64,000 nucleotides of DNA, taken from contig NZ_CBDDJZ010000001.1 in the NCBI RefSeq assembly GCF_965229915.1, positions 620,001 through 684,000 on the forward strand, given 5' to 3'. The translations under genes and the position numbers were made by a program. Of the stretch, positions 41,362 through 50,740 are shown in pieces. Within the stretch, counting starts at the first letter, position 1, and every line of letters begins with the position of its first letter. The DNA comes from Marinoscillum sp965229915. GTDB lineage: Bacteria > Bacteroidota > Bacteroidia > Cytophagales > Cyclobacteriaceae. A model generated the notes under the pieces. It made no database searches and was not told where the DNA came from. It saw only the letters and a list, made by a program, of their open reading frames with translations.

Positions 41362-44183
41362 CCCTTGATCACTTGATTGGCATCATCTGGGTCCAACACA
41401 TCAAAAACCACTTCAGCAGAGTAATAGTAGACACCGGCTGGCAAGTCTTCACCTATTTTGTTGGTTCCATCCCAGTTGATAAAAATGCCGTTACTGTTTT
41501 CGAACGAGTCATAAACGAAGACCTCTGCACCTGACCGATCGAAGACCTTAAAATCAACTGATCTGACAAAGCGTGGACAATCGGCATTGTTAAAACCGGT
41601 AATGCCCAGTCCAATATTATTTAATGGTGCAAAAACATCATTGGTCCCATCATTATTCGGTGTAAACACATTTGGGAGTTTGTAAACCGGACAGTTATCT
41701 CTGCAGATCTCTTCTGTAGGAGCGCTTTCATTTCCAGACCGGTCCACCGCCGTAATTCGATAACATCCTTTAATACTAGTCAGATCACTTCTTACTAATC
41801 TGGTAACTGGCGTGGTGGCTATTAGTTGGTAGTCCTCTTCTCTACCCGTCTCAGATAAATACACATTGTATTCTACCACATCATCGTCACATTGAGCTGA
41901 CCGATCCACTCCCCAGTTGATCTCCTGTGAGAACAAGTTGGTACCACATGGTAGATTTGACAAGATACTCTCACAATCCTCAGCATCTACCAGGGTCAGG
42001 TTAGGGGGTGTACAGGGAGGTATGGTATCATTTGGTTGACCACATGCAATCTGACTGGTATTGAGCAACGGCTCTGGCAGTAGCTCATTATCATAGGACC
42101 CCTGAGTAGTTACGTAATAACAATACTCTATTTCATCGTCTAGTTTGGTATCATTGAAGCGACCATTGTCCCAGTAGGTGAAACCTTCTGTGGTCACATC
42201 TACTGAATCTATCAATACAATCTCTGAAAGGTCCGACCCTACCTGATCTCTCCATATATAGTGATAAGGATATTCCTGGATTTGATTGGACCAGGGCACA
42301 TTGGCTGACCAATTGAGTTCGATGGACTCCAATAGTGGCTTTAACTCAAGCCGTACGGTACTTGCGGTGGCAGAAGAATCCACATAATTTCCATTAGCAT
42401 CATAAGCCTTGACATAATAGCTGTTTTCTTCATTGAAGGTATTCAGGCCATTTTCGACAAACACCGTATCTGTCAAATCCGTGGTGACCGTTTCGAATGA
42501 TCCACCTTCAGTAGACCGATGTAGGCTGTAAGTATAAGCAGGCGGATACAGTACCTGATCTATTTGGTAAGGAGGTGTCCAACGCACCAATACAGAGCCA
42601 TCATCTGTATCTGTAGACTGAACATCTACATTTGTGATTACTGGTGCTGTTACATTGAGGCTGTCACATGCTTCAGCACTTACATAACTTAGTCCTCCTT
42701 CAGGCTGTCCAAACTCAGTGACTAATCGGTAACAGTATTTGGCACCAGGTGCTAATCCCTGTCCATTGTTATCATCCAGATAGAATGTCTGATTGATTGG
42801 GACTCGGTCAATAAGCTGGTAACCAGTGTTTCCTGGCATACCCACTTCACAGTCGTCCACTTCAATATCGTATTCCCCCACTCTTCGCCACACCTGCATG
42901 GCGATAGAGTCTGAAGCGTTCAAGCATGTATAGGGATCCCAGTTTAGTTTCATGGCTCTATTTGGCTGAACTTCCACCTCCAAACCGGTCGGTGCTGGTG
43001 CTACTACGGTTATTTCTACCGTTGCAAAATCAACAAGACTTGGACCTTCATCTGGATTATCCGTTACTTTAAACTGAACCTGATAAGGACGGGCTCTCAC
43101 ATGTCCACATTGGGTATCCCAGTTGAAGGTGAGGTATCCCGGAGGTCCTTCAAACTGAGCAGGTCTGGGTGAGTAAGTAGCCGGTGAGAATACCTCAAAT
43201 GGGCCACCAAATGCTTCCAATTTGACTGGGTCTCCATCGGGATCGTTACCCTCAATGATCAACTCCAGGCTCGTACCCGCCTCTACACAAATGTTCTCAG
43301 GCACTTTGATTGTGGGACGATCATTATCTGTATCTTCCACGATGATCTGCATGTCACGTGTAACGAAACCAAGTCGAACCCACTGATCAATTGCTTCAAT
43401 GTACCGCCATTCTTCCACTACGAACGCAACGTTGTATTCTGCCTTGTCTCCCTGATTGAGAACATCGCCGGGCGCATCCCAAACAAGGTCTCCCGTGATC
43501 GGGTCTATTGACAATTCTGGAGAATTATTTTGGGCCTGATTGCCTTGAGAAAAGTTGGTATAAAAATCGGGATTATTTAAAGCTCTGTAACCATTTACCA
43601 CTGCATTTCTCGCCTGCTTGGGAGTGGTGAATTTGTAAGAAAGACTATCTCCATCTGGATCAAATGCACCAGCGTTGTGAATGAAAAGTGACCCAACTGC
43701 TGCATAATCAATTGGGGGAACAGTAAGAACAGGAGTATTGTTCGTACCATAGAATGGATCAATGACAACAAGAGATTCAACATAGAATGTCGTGTTGACG
43801 GAATTATCCATATTGATGATTTCAGCGTTTCGATACTCCTCCTTGTAGGAAACGATGTATGAATTGGCAGCTTGATAGGTATGGCGAAGTTTGAACTGCA
43901 CCATTTCGGTTTCATTACCTACAGCCGTTTTTACGATCTGAAAATCTGCATCCACAGAGTTTCCATCACCAAAATCAAAAGTACCTGCACCGAACTCTAT
44001 CACTGAACCAGAATCTCTGAAGCCAGTGAAGGTAAACTCGTAAGTTAACGTGAGATTATCCACACGTCTGGCAGTGATCTCACCGGCTCTAATGTGAGTG
44101 GCAGAGGTTTTCAGTATCATTCCAAAGGACAATACAGCTGTTGCCAATGTTTTAAACAATAAGGTTTTGTCAATTCGAATCAT
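41340..44183 (-). CDS. fibronectin-type-III-rich surface protein with T9SS type B sorting domain
   Basis: 947 residues. Signal peptide (about 1-28, ending S-A-T-H), a beta-rich N-terminal region of PKD/cadherin-like character with D-P-D-G-D-x repeats (171-180 and again near 310), several Fn3-like segments (for example the P-P-x-Y-x-Y-S-L-H-R-S pattern), and a C-terminal gliding-motility domain beginning Y-K-L-P-N-V-F-T-P-N-N-D-G-T-N-D-V-F and ending V-I-K-G-W-V-Q-L-L-R. That ending is the type B sorting signal that directs export through the type IX secretion system and attachment to the cell surface. Probably an adhesin or substrate-binding protein. The last 22 nt overlap the start of the DCC gene. 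Confidence 0.87.
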   Translation of the reverse strand: MIRIDKTLLFKTLATAVLSFGMILKTSATHIRAGEITARRVDNLTLTYEFTFTGFRDSGSVIEFGAGTFDFGDGNSVDADFQIVKTAVGNETEMVQFKLRHTYQAANSYIVSYKEEYRNAEIINMDNSVNTTFYVESLVVIDPFYGTNNTPVLTVPPIDYAAVGSLFIHNAGAFDPDGDSLSYKFTTPKQARNAVVNGYRALNNPDFYTNFSQGNQAQNNSPELSIDPITGDLVWDAPGDVLNQGDKAEYNVAFVVEEWRYIEAIDQWVRLGFVTRDMQIIVEDTDNDRPTIKVPENICVEAGTSLELIIEGNDPDGDPVKLEAFGGPFEVFSPATYSPRPAQFEGPPGYLTFNWDTQCGHVRARPYQVQFKVTDNPDEGPSLVDFATVEITVVAPAPTGLEVEVQPNRAMKLNWDPYTCLNASDSIAMQVWRRVGEYDIEVDDCEVGMPGNTGYQLIDRVPINQTFYLDDNNGQGLAPGAKYCYRLVTEFGQPEGGLSYVSAEACDSLNVTAPVITNVDVQSTDTDDGSVLVRWTPPYQIDQVLYPPAYTYSLHRSTEGGSFETVTTDLTDTVFVENGLNTFNEENSYYVKAYDANGNYVDSSATASTVRLELKPLLESIELNWSANVPWSNQIQEYPYHYIWRDQVGSDLSEIVLIDSVDVTTEGFTYWDNGRFNDTKLDDEIEYCYYVTTQGSYDNELLPEPLLNTSQIACGQPNDTIPPCTPPNLTLVDAEDCESILSNLPCGTNLFSQEINWGVDRSAQCDDDVVEYNVYLSETGREEDYQLIATTPVTRLVRSDLTSIKGCYRITAVDRSGNESAPTEEICRDNCPVYKLPNVFTPNNDGTNDVFAPLNNIGLGITGFNNADCPRFVRSVDFKVFDRSGAEVFVYDSFENSNGIFINWDGTNKIGEDLPAGVYYYSAEVVFDVLDPDDANQVIKGWVQLLR

Positions 44184-44411
44184 CGCTGTTTAAACATTCC
44201 CCACTAAGGTATCCCCTATTTACCTAGAACCTCAATGGATGGTTAATTATTTTGCTAGTGAGATATTAAGGTCGCTACTCACCATTCATTTATTATATGA
44301 AATTTCAAACAATTACTTCACACGTTCTGTTCGTGCTACAAAAATTATTCCCTAAATAAACGATGGGTTTTTCATTAGACTATTTAGAAAGATTCAAAAT
44401 AAGTGTTCGAA

Positions 44412-44442
44412 TTGTCAGATCGATGACTGGGAACTACCTTTG
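44412..44442 (+). promoter_or_regulatory. promoter of sdhCAB
   Basis: A -33 TTG (44412-44414) and a perfect -7 TACCTTTG (44435-44442) separated by 20 nt, the best two-part promoter in the window. The ATG of sdhC is 32 nt downstream. Confidence 0.65.
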
Positions 44443-44474
44443 GGTCCGCACAAAAATGAAATTCACAAAATAAT

Positions 44475-45128
44475 ATGAGTTGGTTGTCAAGTACTATCGC
44501 CAAAAAGTTTGCAATGGCGCTTTCTGGTTTGCTGCTAGTGTTGTTTTTGCTGTCACATTTGACCACAAACATGCTATCGGTTATAAGCCCCGAAGCATTC
44601 AACGAAGCTTCGCATTTCTTAGGAACAAACCCATTTGTTCAGTTTCTAGCCCAGCCCATATTGATGCTGGGAGTTGTTTTTCATTTCCTGCTCGGTTTCG
44701 TGCTTGAAGCGAAAAATAGAGCTTCCAGACCTATCAAATATGCCAAGAAAAGCACCGGAAATGCTACCTGGATGTCACAGAATATGATTTTCAGTGGTCT
44801 GGTCATTCTGGCATTTCTCGCACTACACTTTGTTGATTTCTGGATCCCTGAGATGAATTATAAATACATTCAAGGATTACCCGAAGTGACCGATAGATAT
44901 TATGAAGAACTTGTTCATAAATTTCAGGATCCACTCCGAGTTGGATTTTATGTACTGGCATTTGTTCTGCTAGCCTTACACCTTCTGCACGGATTTCAAT
45001 CATCTCTGCAATCCATGGGGATCAATAACAAGTTCACACCCTCAATTAAAAAATTTACCCAGGCATATGCGGTGATTGTACCTGTAGGTTTCATTTTCAT
45101 TGCATTGTTTCACTATATCAATCATTAA
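44475..45128 (+). CDS. sdhC: succinate dehydrogenase cytochrome b subunit
   Basis: 217 residues, five predicted transmembrane helices (S-G-L-L-L-V-L-F-L-L-S-H; the G-V-V-F-H-F-L-L-G-F helix; the F-S-G-L-V-I-L-A-F-L-A-L-H-F segment; V-L-L-A-L-H-L-L-H-G-F; V-I-V-P-V-G-F-I-F), with His residues placed for two haems. This is the single-subunit, dihaem (type B) anchor used with menaquinone. First gene of sdhCAB; 9 nt separate it from sdhA. Confidence 0.9.
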   Translation: MSWLSSTIAKKFAMALSGLLLVLFLLSHLTTNMLSVISPEAFNEASHFLGTNPFVQFLAQPILMLGVVFHFLLGFVLEAKNRASRPIKYAKKSTGNATWMSQNMIFSGLVILAFLALHFVDFWIPEMNYKYIQGLPEVTDRYYEELVHKFQDPLRVGFYVLAFVLLALHLLHGFQSSLQSMGINNKFTPSIKKFTQAYAVIVPVGFIFIALFHYINH

Positions 45129-45137
45129 TTCTAAGTC

Positions 45138-47147
45138 ATGAAGATAGGTTCTAATTTTCCTGCAAAGACACCGGATGGTCCAATAGCTGACAAGTGGACT
45201 AATCATAAGAATAAGATCAATCTGGTAAACCCTGCCAACAAAAGACTTATAGATGTAATAGTGGTTGGTACTGGTCTGGCCGGAGGTTCCGCAGCTGCTA
45301 CTCTTGCCGAGTTGGGTTACAATGTAAAAGCATTTTGTTTTCAGGATTCTCCAAGACGGGCACACTCTATTGCCGCACAGGGAGGAATCAATGCTGCCAA
45401 GAATTATCAAGGTGACGGTGACTCTACCTACAGACTATTCTATGATACTGTAAAAGGTGGAGATTATCGGTCCAGAGAAGCCAATGTATACCGATTGGCA
45501 GAAGTTTCTGCTAACATTATCGACCAATGTGTGGCTCAGGGTGTTCCTTTTGCTCGTGACTATGGTGGGTTACTTGACAACCGATCATTTGGTGGAGTGC
45601 TGGTATCTCGTACCTTCTATGCTAAAGGACAAACGGGACAACAGCTTTTACTAGGTGCATACTCTGCCATGAACAGACAGATTGGTCGTGGTAAGATCAA
45701 GATGTACAACCGTCATGAGATGTTGGATTTAGTAATGGTAGACGGTAAAGCTCGAGGCATTATTGCCAGAAACCTGGTAACTGGCGAAATCCAAAGACAT
45801 TCAGCACATGCAGTGGTGATTGCTTCGGGTGGTTATGGAAATGTATTCTTCCTATCTACCAACGCCATGGGAAGTAACGTGACCGCCTCATGGAAAATCC
45901 ACAAAAAAGGAGCATGGTTTGCCAATCCATGTTACACTCAGATCCACCCTACATGTATTCCGGTGTCCGGTGATCATCAGTCTAAACTGACGCTCATGTC
46001 TGAGTCCCTGCGAAATGATGGTAGGATCTGGGTGCCTGCCAAGAAAGAAGATGCAGAAGCGATCCGAGCTGGCAAACTGAAGCCAACGCAAATCGCTGAA
46101 GAGGATAGAGATTATTATTTAGAAAGAAGATATCCAGCCTTTGGAAACCTGGTACCTCGTGATGTGGCCTCCAGAGCAGCCAAAGAAAGATGTGATGCTG
46201 GATTTGGTGTGAATGCTACTGGTGAGGCTGTTTACCTGGACTTTGCAGCAGCAATCGAACGCTATGGTAAAGAGCAAGCTCACGTAAAAGGCCTGGATGA
46301 AAACGACAAAGCCCTGGTGACTAAACTGGGTAAAGAAGTGGTCAAGTCCAAGTATGGCAACTTGTTTCAGATGTACGAAAAAATCGTGGATCAAAACCCA
46401 TACGAAACACCAATGATGATCTACCCAGCGGTACACTACACGATGGGTGGTGTGTGGGTTGACTATGATTTGATGTCGACAATACCAGGATGCTTTGTAA
46501 CTGGCGAGGCTAACTTCTCCGATCATGGAGCCAACCGACTTGGGGCATCTGCTTTGATGCAAGGTCTGGCAGATGGATACTTCGTATTACCATACACAAT
46601 CGGAAATTATCTTTCTGACGACATTCGTACTGGACCGATCTCCACTGACCTTCCAGAGTTTGAAGAAGCCGAGAAAGCTGTAAAAGCACAGATTGATACT
46701 TTCCTAAACAATAAAGGCTCCAAGCCGGTAGACTACTTCCACAAGAAACTAGGAAAGATCATGTGGAACAAAGTAGGTATGGCAAGAAACGAACAAGGTC
46801 TCAAAGAAGCTCTCAAGGAGATTAAAGAGCTCAGAGCTGAGTTTTGGAAGGACGTATCTGTGCCAGGACGTGCCGATGAATACAATGAAGAGTTGGCTAA
46901 GGCATTTCGAGTGGCAGATTTTCTAGAATTGGGAGAACTGTTTGCGAAAGACGCCCTTCACCGGGAGGAATCTTGCGGTGGACACTTCCGAGAAGAATAC
47001 CAAACCGAAGAAGGTGAAGCCAAGCGTAGACCAGAGTTCCAATATGTGGCCGCCTGGGAATACAAAGGAGAGCCTGCTGATGCAGTATTGCACAAGGAGG
47101 AGCTCAAATATGAAAACATTGAAGTAAAAGAAAGAAGTTATAAGTAA
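45138..47147 (+). CDS. sdhA: succinate dehydrogenase/fumarate reductase flavoprotein subunit
   Basis: 669 residues. FAD site V-V-G-T-G-L-A-G-G-S-A-A at about 35-46, the covalent-FAD histidine in R-A-H-S-I-A-A-Q-G-G, catalytic segment Q-I-H-P-T-C-I-P and the C-terminal R-L-G-A-S-A-L-M-Q-G. The length (type B enzymes are longer, about 640-670) fits the dihaem anchor next door. Oxidises succinate, reducing menaquinone, or runs in reverse as fumarate reductase. Confidence 0.96.
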   Translation: MKIGSNFPAKTPDGPIADKWTNHKNKINLVNPANKRLIDVIVVGTGLAGGSAAATLAELGYNVKAFCFQDSPRRAHSIAAQGGINAAKNYQGDGDSTYRLFYDTVKGGDYRSREANVYRLAEVSANIIDQCVAQGVPFARDYGGLLDNRSFGGVLVSRTFYAKGQTGQQLLLGAYSAMNRQIGRGKIKMYNRHEMLDLVMVDGKARGIIARNLVTGEIQRHSAHAVVIASGGYGNVFFLSTNAMGSNVTASWKIHKKGAWFANPCYTQIHPTCIPVSGDHQSKLTLMSESLRNDGRIWVPAKKEDAEAIRAGKLKPTQIAEEDRDYYLERRYPAFGNLVPRDVASRAAKERCDAGFGVNATGEAVYLDFAAAIERYGKEQAHVKGLDENDKALVTKLGKEVVKSKYGNLFQMYEKIVDQNPYETPMMIYPAVHYTMGGVWVDYDLMSTIPGCFVTGEANFSDHGANRLGASALMQGLADGYFVLPYTIGNYLSDDIRTGPISTDLPEFEEAEKAVKAQIDTFLNNKGSKPVDYFHKKLGKIMWNKVGMARNEQGLKEALKEIKELRAEFWKDVSVPGRADEYNEELAKAFRVADFLELGELFAKDALHREESCGGHFREEYQTEEGEAKRRPEFQYVAAWEYKGEPADAVLHKEELKYENIEVKERSYK

Positions 47148-47181
47148 AACCAGTTTGGTTTAACGATAAAATACCAAGAGT

Positions 47182-47925
47182 ATGGATCTTAAATTAAAAA
47201 TATGGCGTCAGCAAAATGCCAATGACAAAGGAAAAATGGTGGATTACGACATCAAAGATGTTTCACCTGATATGTCATTCCTGGAAATGCTGGACGTTCT
47301 CAATAACCAGTTGGTGGAGAAAGGCGAAGAGGCTGTATCATTTGACCATGACTGCCGAGAAGGAATATGTGGAAGCTGCTCATTACAGATCAATGGTCGA
47401 CCACATGGACCTGGAGAAGCAATCACTTCTTGCCAGCTGCACATGAGGAGCTTTAAAGATGGAGACACCATTCACATAGAACCGTTCAGAGCTAAGGCAT
47501 TCCCAGTAATCAAAGACCTTATTGTGGACAGAAGTTCATTTGATCGCATCCAGCAAGCTGGAGGATACATTTCTGTGAATACTTCTGGTAACACACAAGA
47601 TGCCAATGCCATTCCGATCAACAAAGTGGATGCAGATCATGCCTTTGATGCAGCGACTTGTATCGGTTGTGGAGCATGTGTGGCTGCTTGTAAGAATGCC
47701 TCTGCCATGCTATTTGTGTCAGCGAAGGTCTCTCAATATGCTCTGCTACCTCAAGGACAGGTAGAAGCTAAGCTAAGAGCACAAAACATGGTAGCACAAA
47801 TGGATGCTGAAGGTTTTGGTGCATGTACCAACACAGGAGCTTGTTCGGCTGAATGTCCAAAGGAAATAAGCCTGACCAACATTGCTCGGCTCAATAGAGA
47901 ATACCTCAAATCGAGCATTTCATAA
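47182..47925 (+). CDS. sdhB: succinate dehydrogenase/fumarate reductase iron-sulfur subunit
   Basis: 247 residues. [2Fe-2S] motif D-C-R-E-G-I-C-G-S-C (56-65); the second and third clusters lie in C-I-G-C-G-A-C-V-A-A-C and C-T-N-T-G-A-C-S-A-E-C-P. Carries electrons from the flavin to the haem anchor. A strong terminator follows 10 nt after the stop. Confidence 0.96.
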   Translation: MDLKLKIWRQQNANDKGKMVDYDIKDVSPDMSFLEMLDVLNNQLVEKGEEAVSFDHDCREGICGSCSLQINGRPHGPGEAITSCQLHMRSFKDGDTIHIEPFRAKAFPVIKDLIVDRSSFDRIQQAGGYISVNTSGNTQDANAIPINKVDADHAFDAATCIGCGACVAACKNASAMLFVSAKVSQYALLPQGQVEAKLRAQNMVAQMDAEGFGACTNTGACSAECPKEISLTNIARLNREYLKSSIS

Positions 47926-47934
47926 CATTCACTA

Positions 47935-47960
47935 CCCTGACGGAAACGTCAGGGTTTTTT
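47935..47960 (+). terminator. rho-independent terminator after sdhB
   Basis: Perfect 8-pair stem CCCTGACG/CGTCAGGG, GAAA loop, then six T. Confidence 0.92.
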
Positions 47961-48017
47961 ATTTCTTTTCAAAAAAGCTGATCTAATTACTATCTTGCAA
48001 AGAAAATCAGCAACCTG

Positions 48018-50732
48018 TTGAAAAAATTCCTCCTTTTCTTAGCAATCGTTTTATTAATTGGAACAGGATACTTCACTTATGACAAATGGGTGAAGCACGC
48101 TGACATAGGACTTTGGTCATTTGTACCGAACAATTCCATAGTAGTCTATGAAACCAACAGTCCTCTTACCACGCTCAAAGAAATACAGGAGACTGCCATC
48201 TGGAAGAATCTCTCCTACATTACTCCCGTCTCAGGTATCACAGCAGATATAAACGTGCTGGACACACTGGCTGGCAAGGGCAACTTCACCTCCTTTTTTG
48301 AGAATACGCCTACTCTAATCACCCTCAATGTGACCTCCAGTAGTAGTATCGACTTCTTGTATGTGGTAGAAATCCAAAACCTCTCACAGCAGAGCTTTAT
48401 CAGCAAAGCTCAGGCCTATTTTACGAGCCAGGGTTTTCAAAAAAGAACACGCGAATATGAAGGGTTTACCATTACAGAGCTAATTGATAAGACACCTGGG
48501 GAAACATTTACCTATATTTTTTATAAGAACTACTTCATTGGTAGTTTCTCTGCCTTTTTGGTGGAAGATGCCATTCGCACTGTTGGCGACTCGGAAACAC
48601 CCAACTTCATCACTCAAAATCAGGAACTTACTTCCCTCACCAAACTCCAGAGGGACCAGGGGAATATTTATCTGAACATGGGTCGAATAGGTGATTTGAT
48701 CAATATTACGACCAACGAAGGAGCTGTGGCAAACCTTGGTAAATCCGGTTTTCTTGACCTGAAAGTCACAGAAGATGTGATCAACCTCACCGGATTTAGC
48801 TTTATTGAAGATCAGGATGAATACCTGAGCATTTTCACTCACCTCAATGGAGCTGCATTTGATATGGCAGAGATCATCCCCAATAATACCTCATGGGTCT
48901 ATCATTTTTGCACAACAGATCCAGCAATGCTTGGCACTCAGCTCCATGAGTACTTACTAAAAAATCAACCTGAGGTAGTAAAAACACGTGAGCAGCTACT
49001 TAAAGAATATGAACTGGATGTACAGCACACGTTCACGCTAATAGATGAAGAGATTGGGTTACTCACCCTGGAGTCTACCGTGACTGGCAATAAAAACCAG
49101 CTTTTGATTTTGGAGGCGAAGGACATGGGAGAGTCACTGCGATTTTTCAATTCGGTATCCGAAAGAGAAATGCAAGCCACTGGAGACACGCTTTACAGTG
49201 AGCAGTTTGGAGATTATGAGATCAGAAAACTACCCGCGCAGCGATTCCCGTATGCACTCCTGGGCAATATCGCCAAAGACTTCAACGACTGTTTTTACCT
49301 CCAATACAGAAACTACCTGATCTTCAGTAATAGTCTCCAGCAGCTCAAGAATCTAACATTCAGCATCCAGGAAGAATCCACCTGGACCAAATCGCTTCGT
49401 ATTAACCGATTCCTTGAAAAAACAAATCAGGAGTCCAATTTTAGTTTGTACGTAAACATGCCAAGAGCATGGAATCAAGTGTTGAAGGAACTGAAGCCCG
49501 TTTGGAAATCTGCATTTGAGGAATACCAGTTTTCTATTAAGAATTTGGAATTCATGGCCTACCAATTTAGCGCTGTGGATGATAAGTTCTACACCAATAT
49601 CAACCTTTATCAACCGGACTTGCCTCAGCGTAGCATTCCTGATCGTATTGCTGAAGTGCGCAGTTTGACAGTGGCAGACTACATCACCTCCAAACCCTAC
49701 CTGGTGATCAATCACAATGACCGATCACGGGAAGTATTCATTCAGGATACGGCAAATACCATCTATCTGATTGACAACCAGTTTAACGTAATCTGGGACA
49801 AGTCAATTGACGGTCAAATAACCAGTGATGTAAAACAACTGGACTACTATAACAATGGGAAACTGCAATATGCCTTTACCACCCAAAAAGAAGTCCACAT
49901 CATCGACAGAACTGGGACCTACCTACCGGAGTTTCCTAAAAGTTTGCCTGATCAGCGAGAAATCGCTTCATTTGAAATCATAGATTACGATAACAGCAAG
50001 AAGTATCGATTCTCATTTTCTGATAAGAATGGTCATGCCTACCTCACCGATAAAAACCTCAACCCTCTGGAAGGCTGGAATCCTATGAAATTTAAGGAGC
50101 CACTCGCTATGGCTCCAACTCATCGCAGAGTGAATGGAAAAGATGCAATCATCGCTCAAGAAATAAGCGGTAAAATCTGGCTACTGACCAGACGTGGAGA
50201 AAACTACCGAGGCTTTCCAAAAGACCTGAACGTCGACATCACCAACCCATTATTTATTAAAAATGCTAATAGCTTTAGTGAGGCCACTCTGACGGTGCTT
50301 ACCGATGATGGTGAGCTGGTAGAAATTGCCTTTAATGGTGAATTGATCCAGCGACAACAGCTGTATAAACCAGATACCAATACAGAGTTTGACCTACTCC
50401 GTGATGTTACTGGTGATAGCTATCTGATACTGAGAAAAACAGGCAATCGCTATGAGATCCTCAATGAACAAGGTGAGGCACTGTTTCAGAAGGATTATTT
50501 CTCCAAATCCCCTTTAATCACCCAATACTATCAGTTGGGTGGCGGTGTGGAGTTCATCATCATGATCGATACAGGGGGAAGCTTCCTTTACATCTATGAT
50601 CAGAACGGCAACCTGATTAGTGGGCGACCACTCACGGCCAGCTGTCCCATCTCCATTATGCAATATGAAAATGAGTTCCAAATTTACAAAGCCGTCGACC
50701 GCAATCTGGAACTCATTTCTATTGGGTATTGA
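48018..50732 (+). CDS. large anchored protein of unknown function, DUF3352-like with propeller-like C terminus
   Basis: 904 residues from a TTG start at 48018, which gives the anchor/signal M-K-K-F-L-L-F-L-A-I-V-L-L-I-G-T-G-Y-F (no ATG fits better). The segment W-S-F-V-P-N-N-S-I-V-V-Y-E-T is like DUF3352 proteins. From about residue 560 to the end there are repeated short strands of the type found in beta-propellers (for example N-G-H-A-Y-L-T-D-K-N, S-G-K-I-W-L-L-T-R-R, D-D-G-E-L-V-E-I-A-F). A loose -7 box TATCTTGC is at 47991-47998. It probably is exported or anchored in the inner membrane facing the periplasm. Not assigned to any pathway. Confidence 0.7.
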   Translation: MKKFLLFLAIVLLIGTGYFTYDKWVKHADIGLWSFVPNNSIVVYETNSPLTTLKEIQETAIWKNLSYITPVSGITADINVLDTLAGKGNFTSFFENTPTLITLNVTSSSSIDFLYVVEIQNLSQQSFISKAQAYFTSQGFQKRTREYEGFTITELIDKTPGETFTYIFYKNYFIGSFSAFLVEDAIRTVGDSETPNFITQNQELTSLTKLQRDQGNIYLNMGRIGDLINITTNEGAVANLGKSGFLDLKVTEDVINLTGFSFIEDQDEYLSIFTHLNGAAFDMAEIIPNNTSWVYHFCTTDPAMLGTQLHEYLLKNQPEVVKTREQLLKEYELDVQHTFTLIDEEIGLLTLESTVTGNKNQLLILEAKDMGESLRFFNSVSEREMQATGDTLYSEQFGDYEIRKLPAQRFPYALLGNIAKDFNDCFYLQYRNYLIFSNSLQQLKNLTFSIQEESTWTKSLRINRFLEKTNQESNFSLYVNMPRAWNQVLKELKPVWKSAFEEYQFSIKNLEFMAYQFSAVDDKFYTNINLYQPDLPQRSIPDRIAEVRSLTVADYITSKPYLVINHNDRSREVFIQDTANTIYLIDNQFNVIWDKSIDGQITSDVKQLDYYNNGKLQYAFTTQKEVHIIDRTGTYLPEFPKSLPDQREIASFEIIDYDNSKKYRFSFSDKNGHAYLTDKNLNPLEGWNPMKFKEPLAMAPTHRRVNGKDAIIAQEISGKIWLLTRRGENYRGFPKDLNVDITNPLFIKNANSFSEATLTVLTDDGELVEIAFNGELIQRQQLYKPDTNTEFDLLRDVTGDSYLILRKTGNRYEILNEQGEALFQKDYFSKSPLITQYYQLGGGVEFIIMIDTGGSFLYIYDQNGNLISGRPLTASCPISIMQYENEFQIYKAVDRNLELISIGY

Positions 50733-50740
50733 TCATCAGA

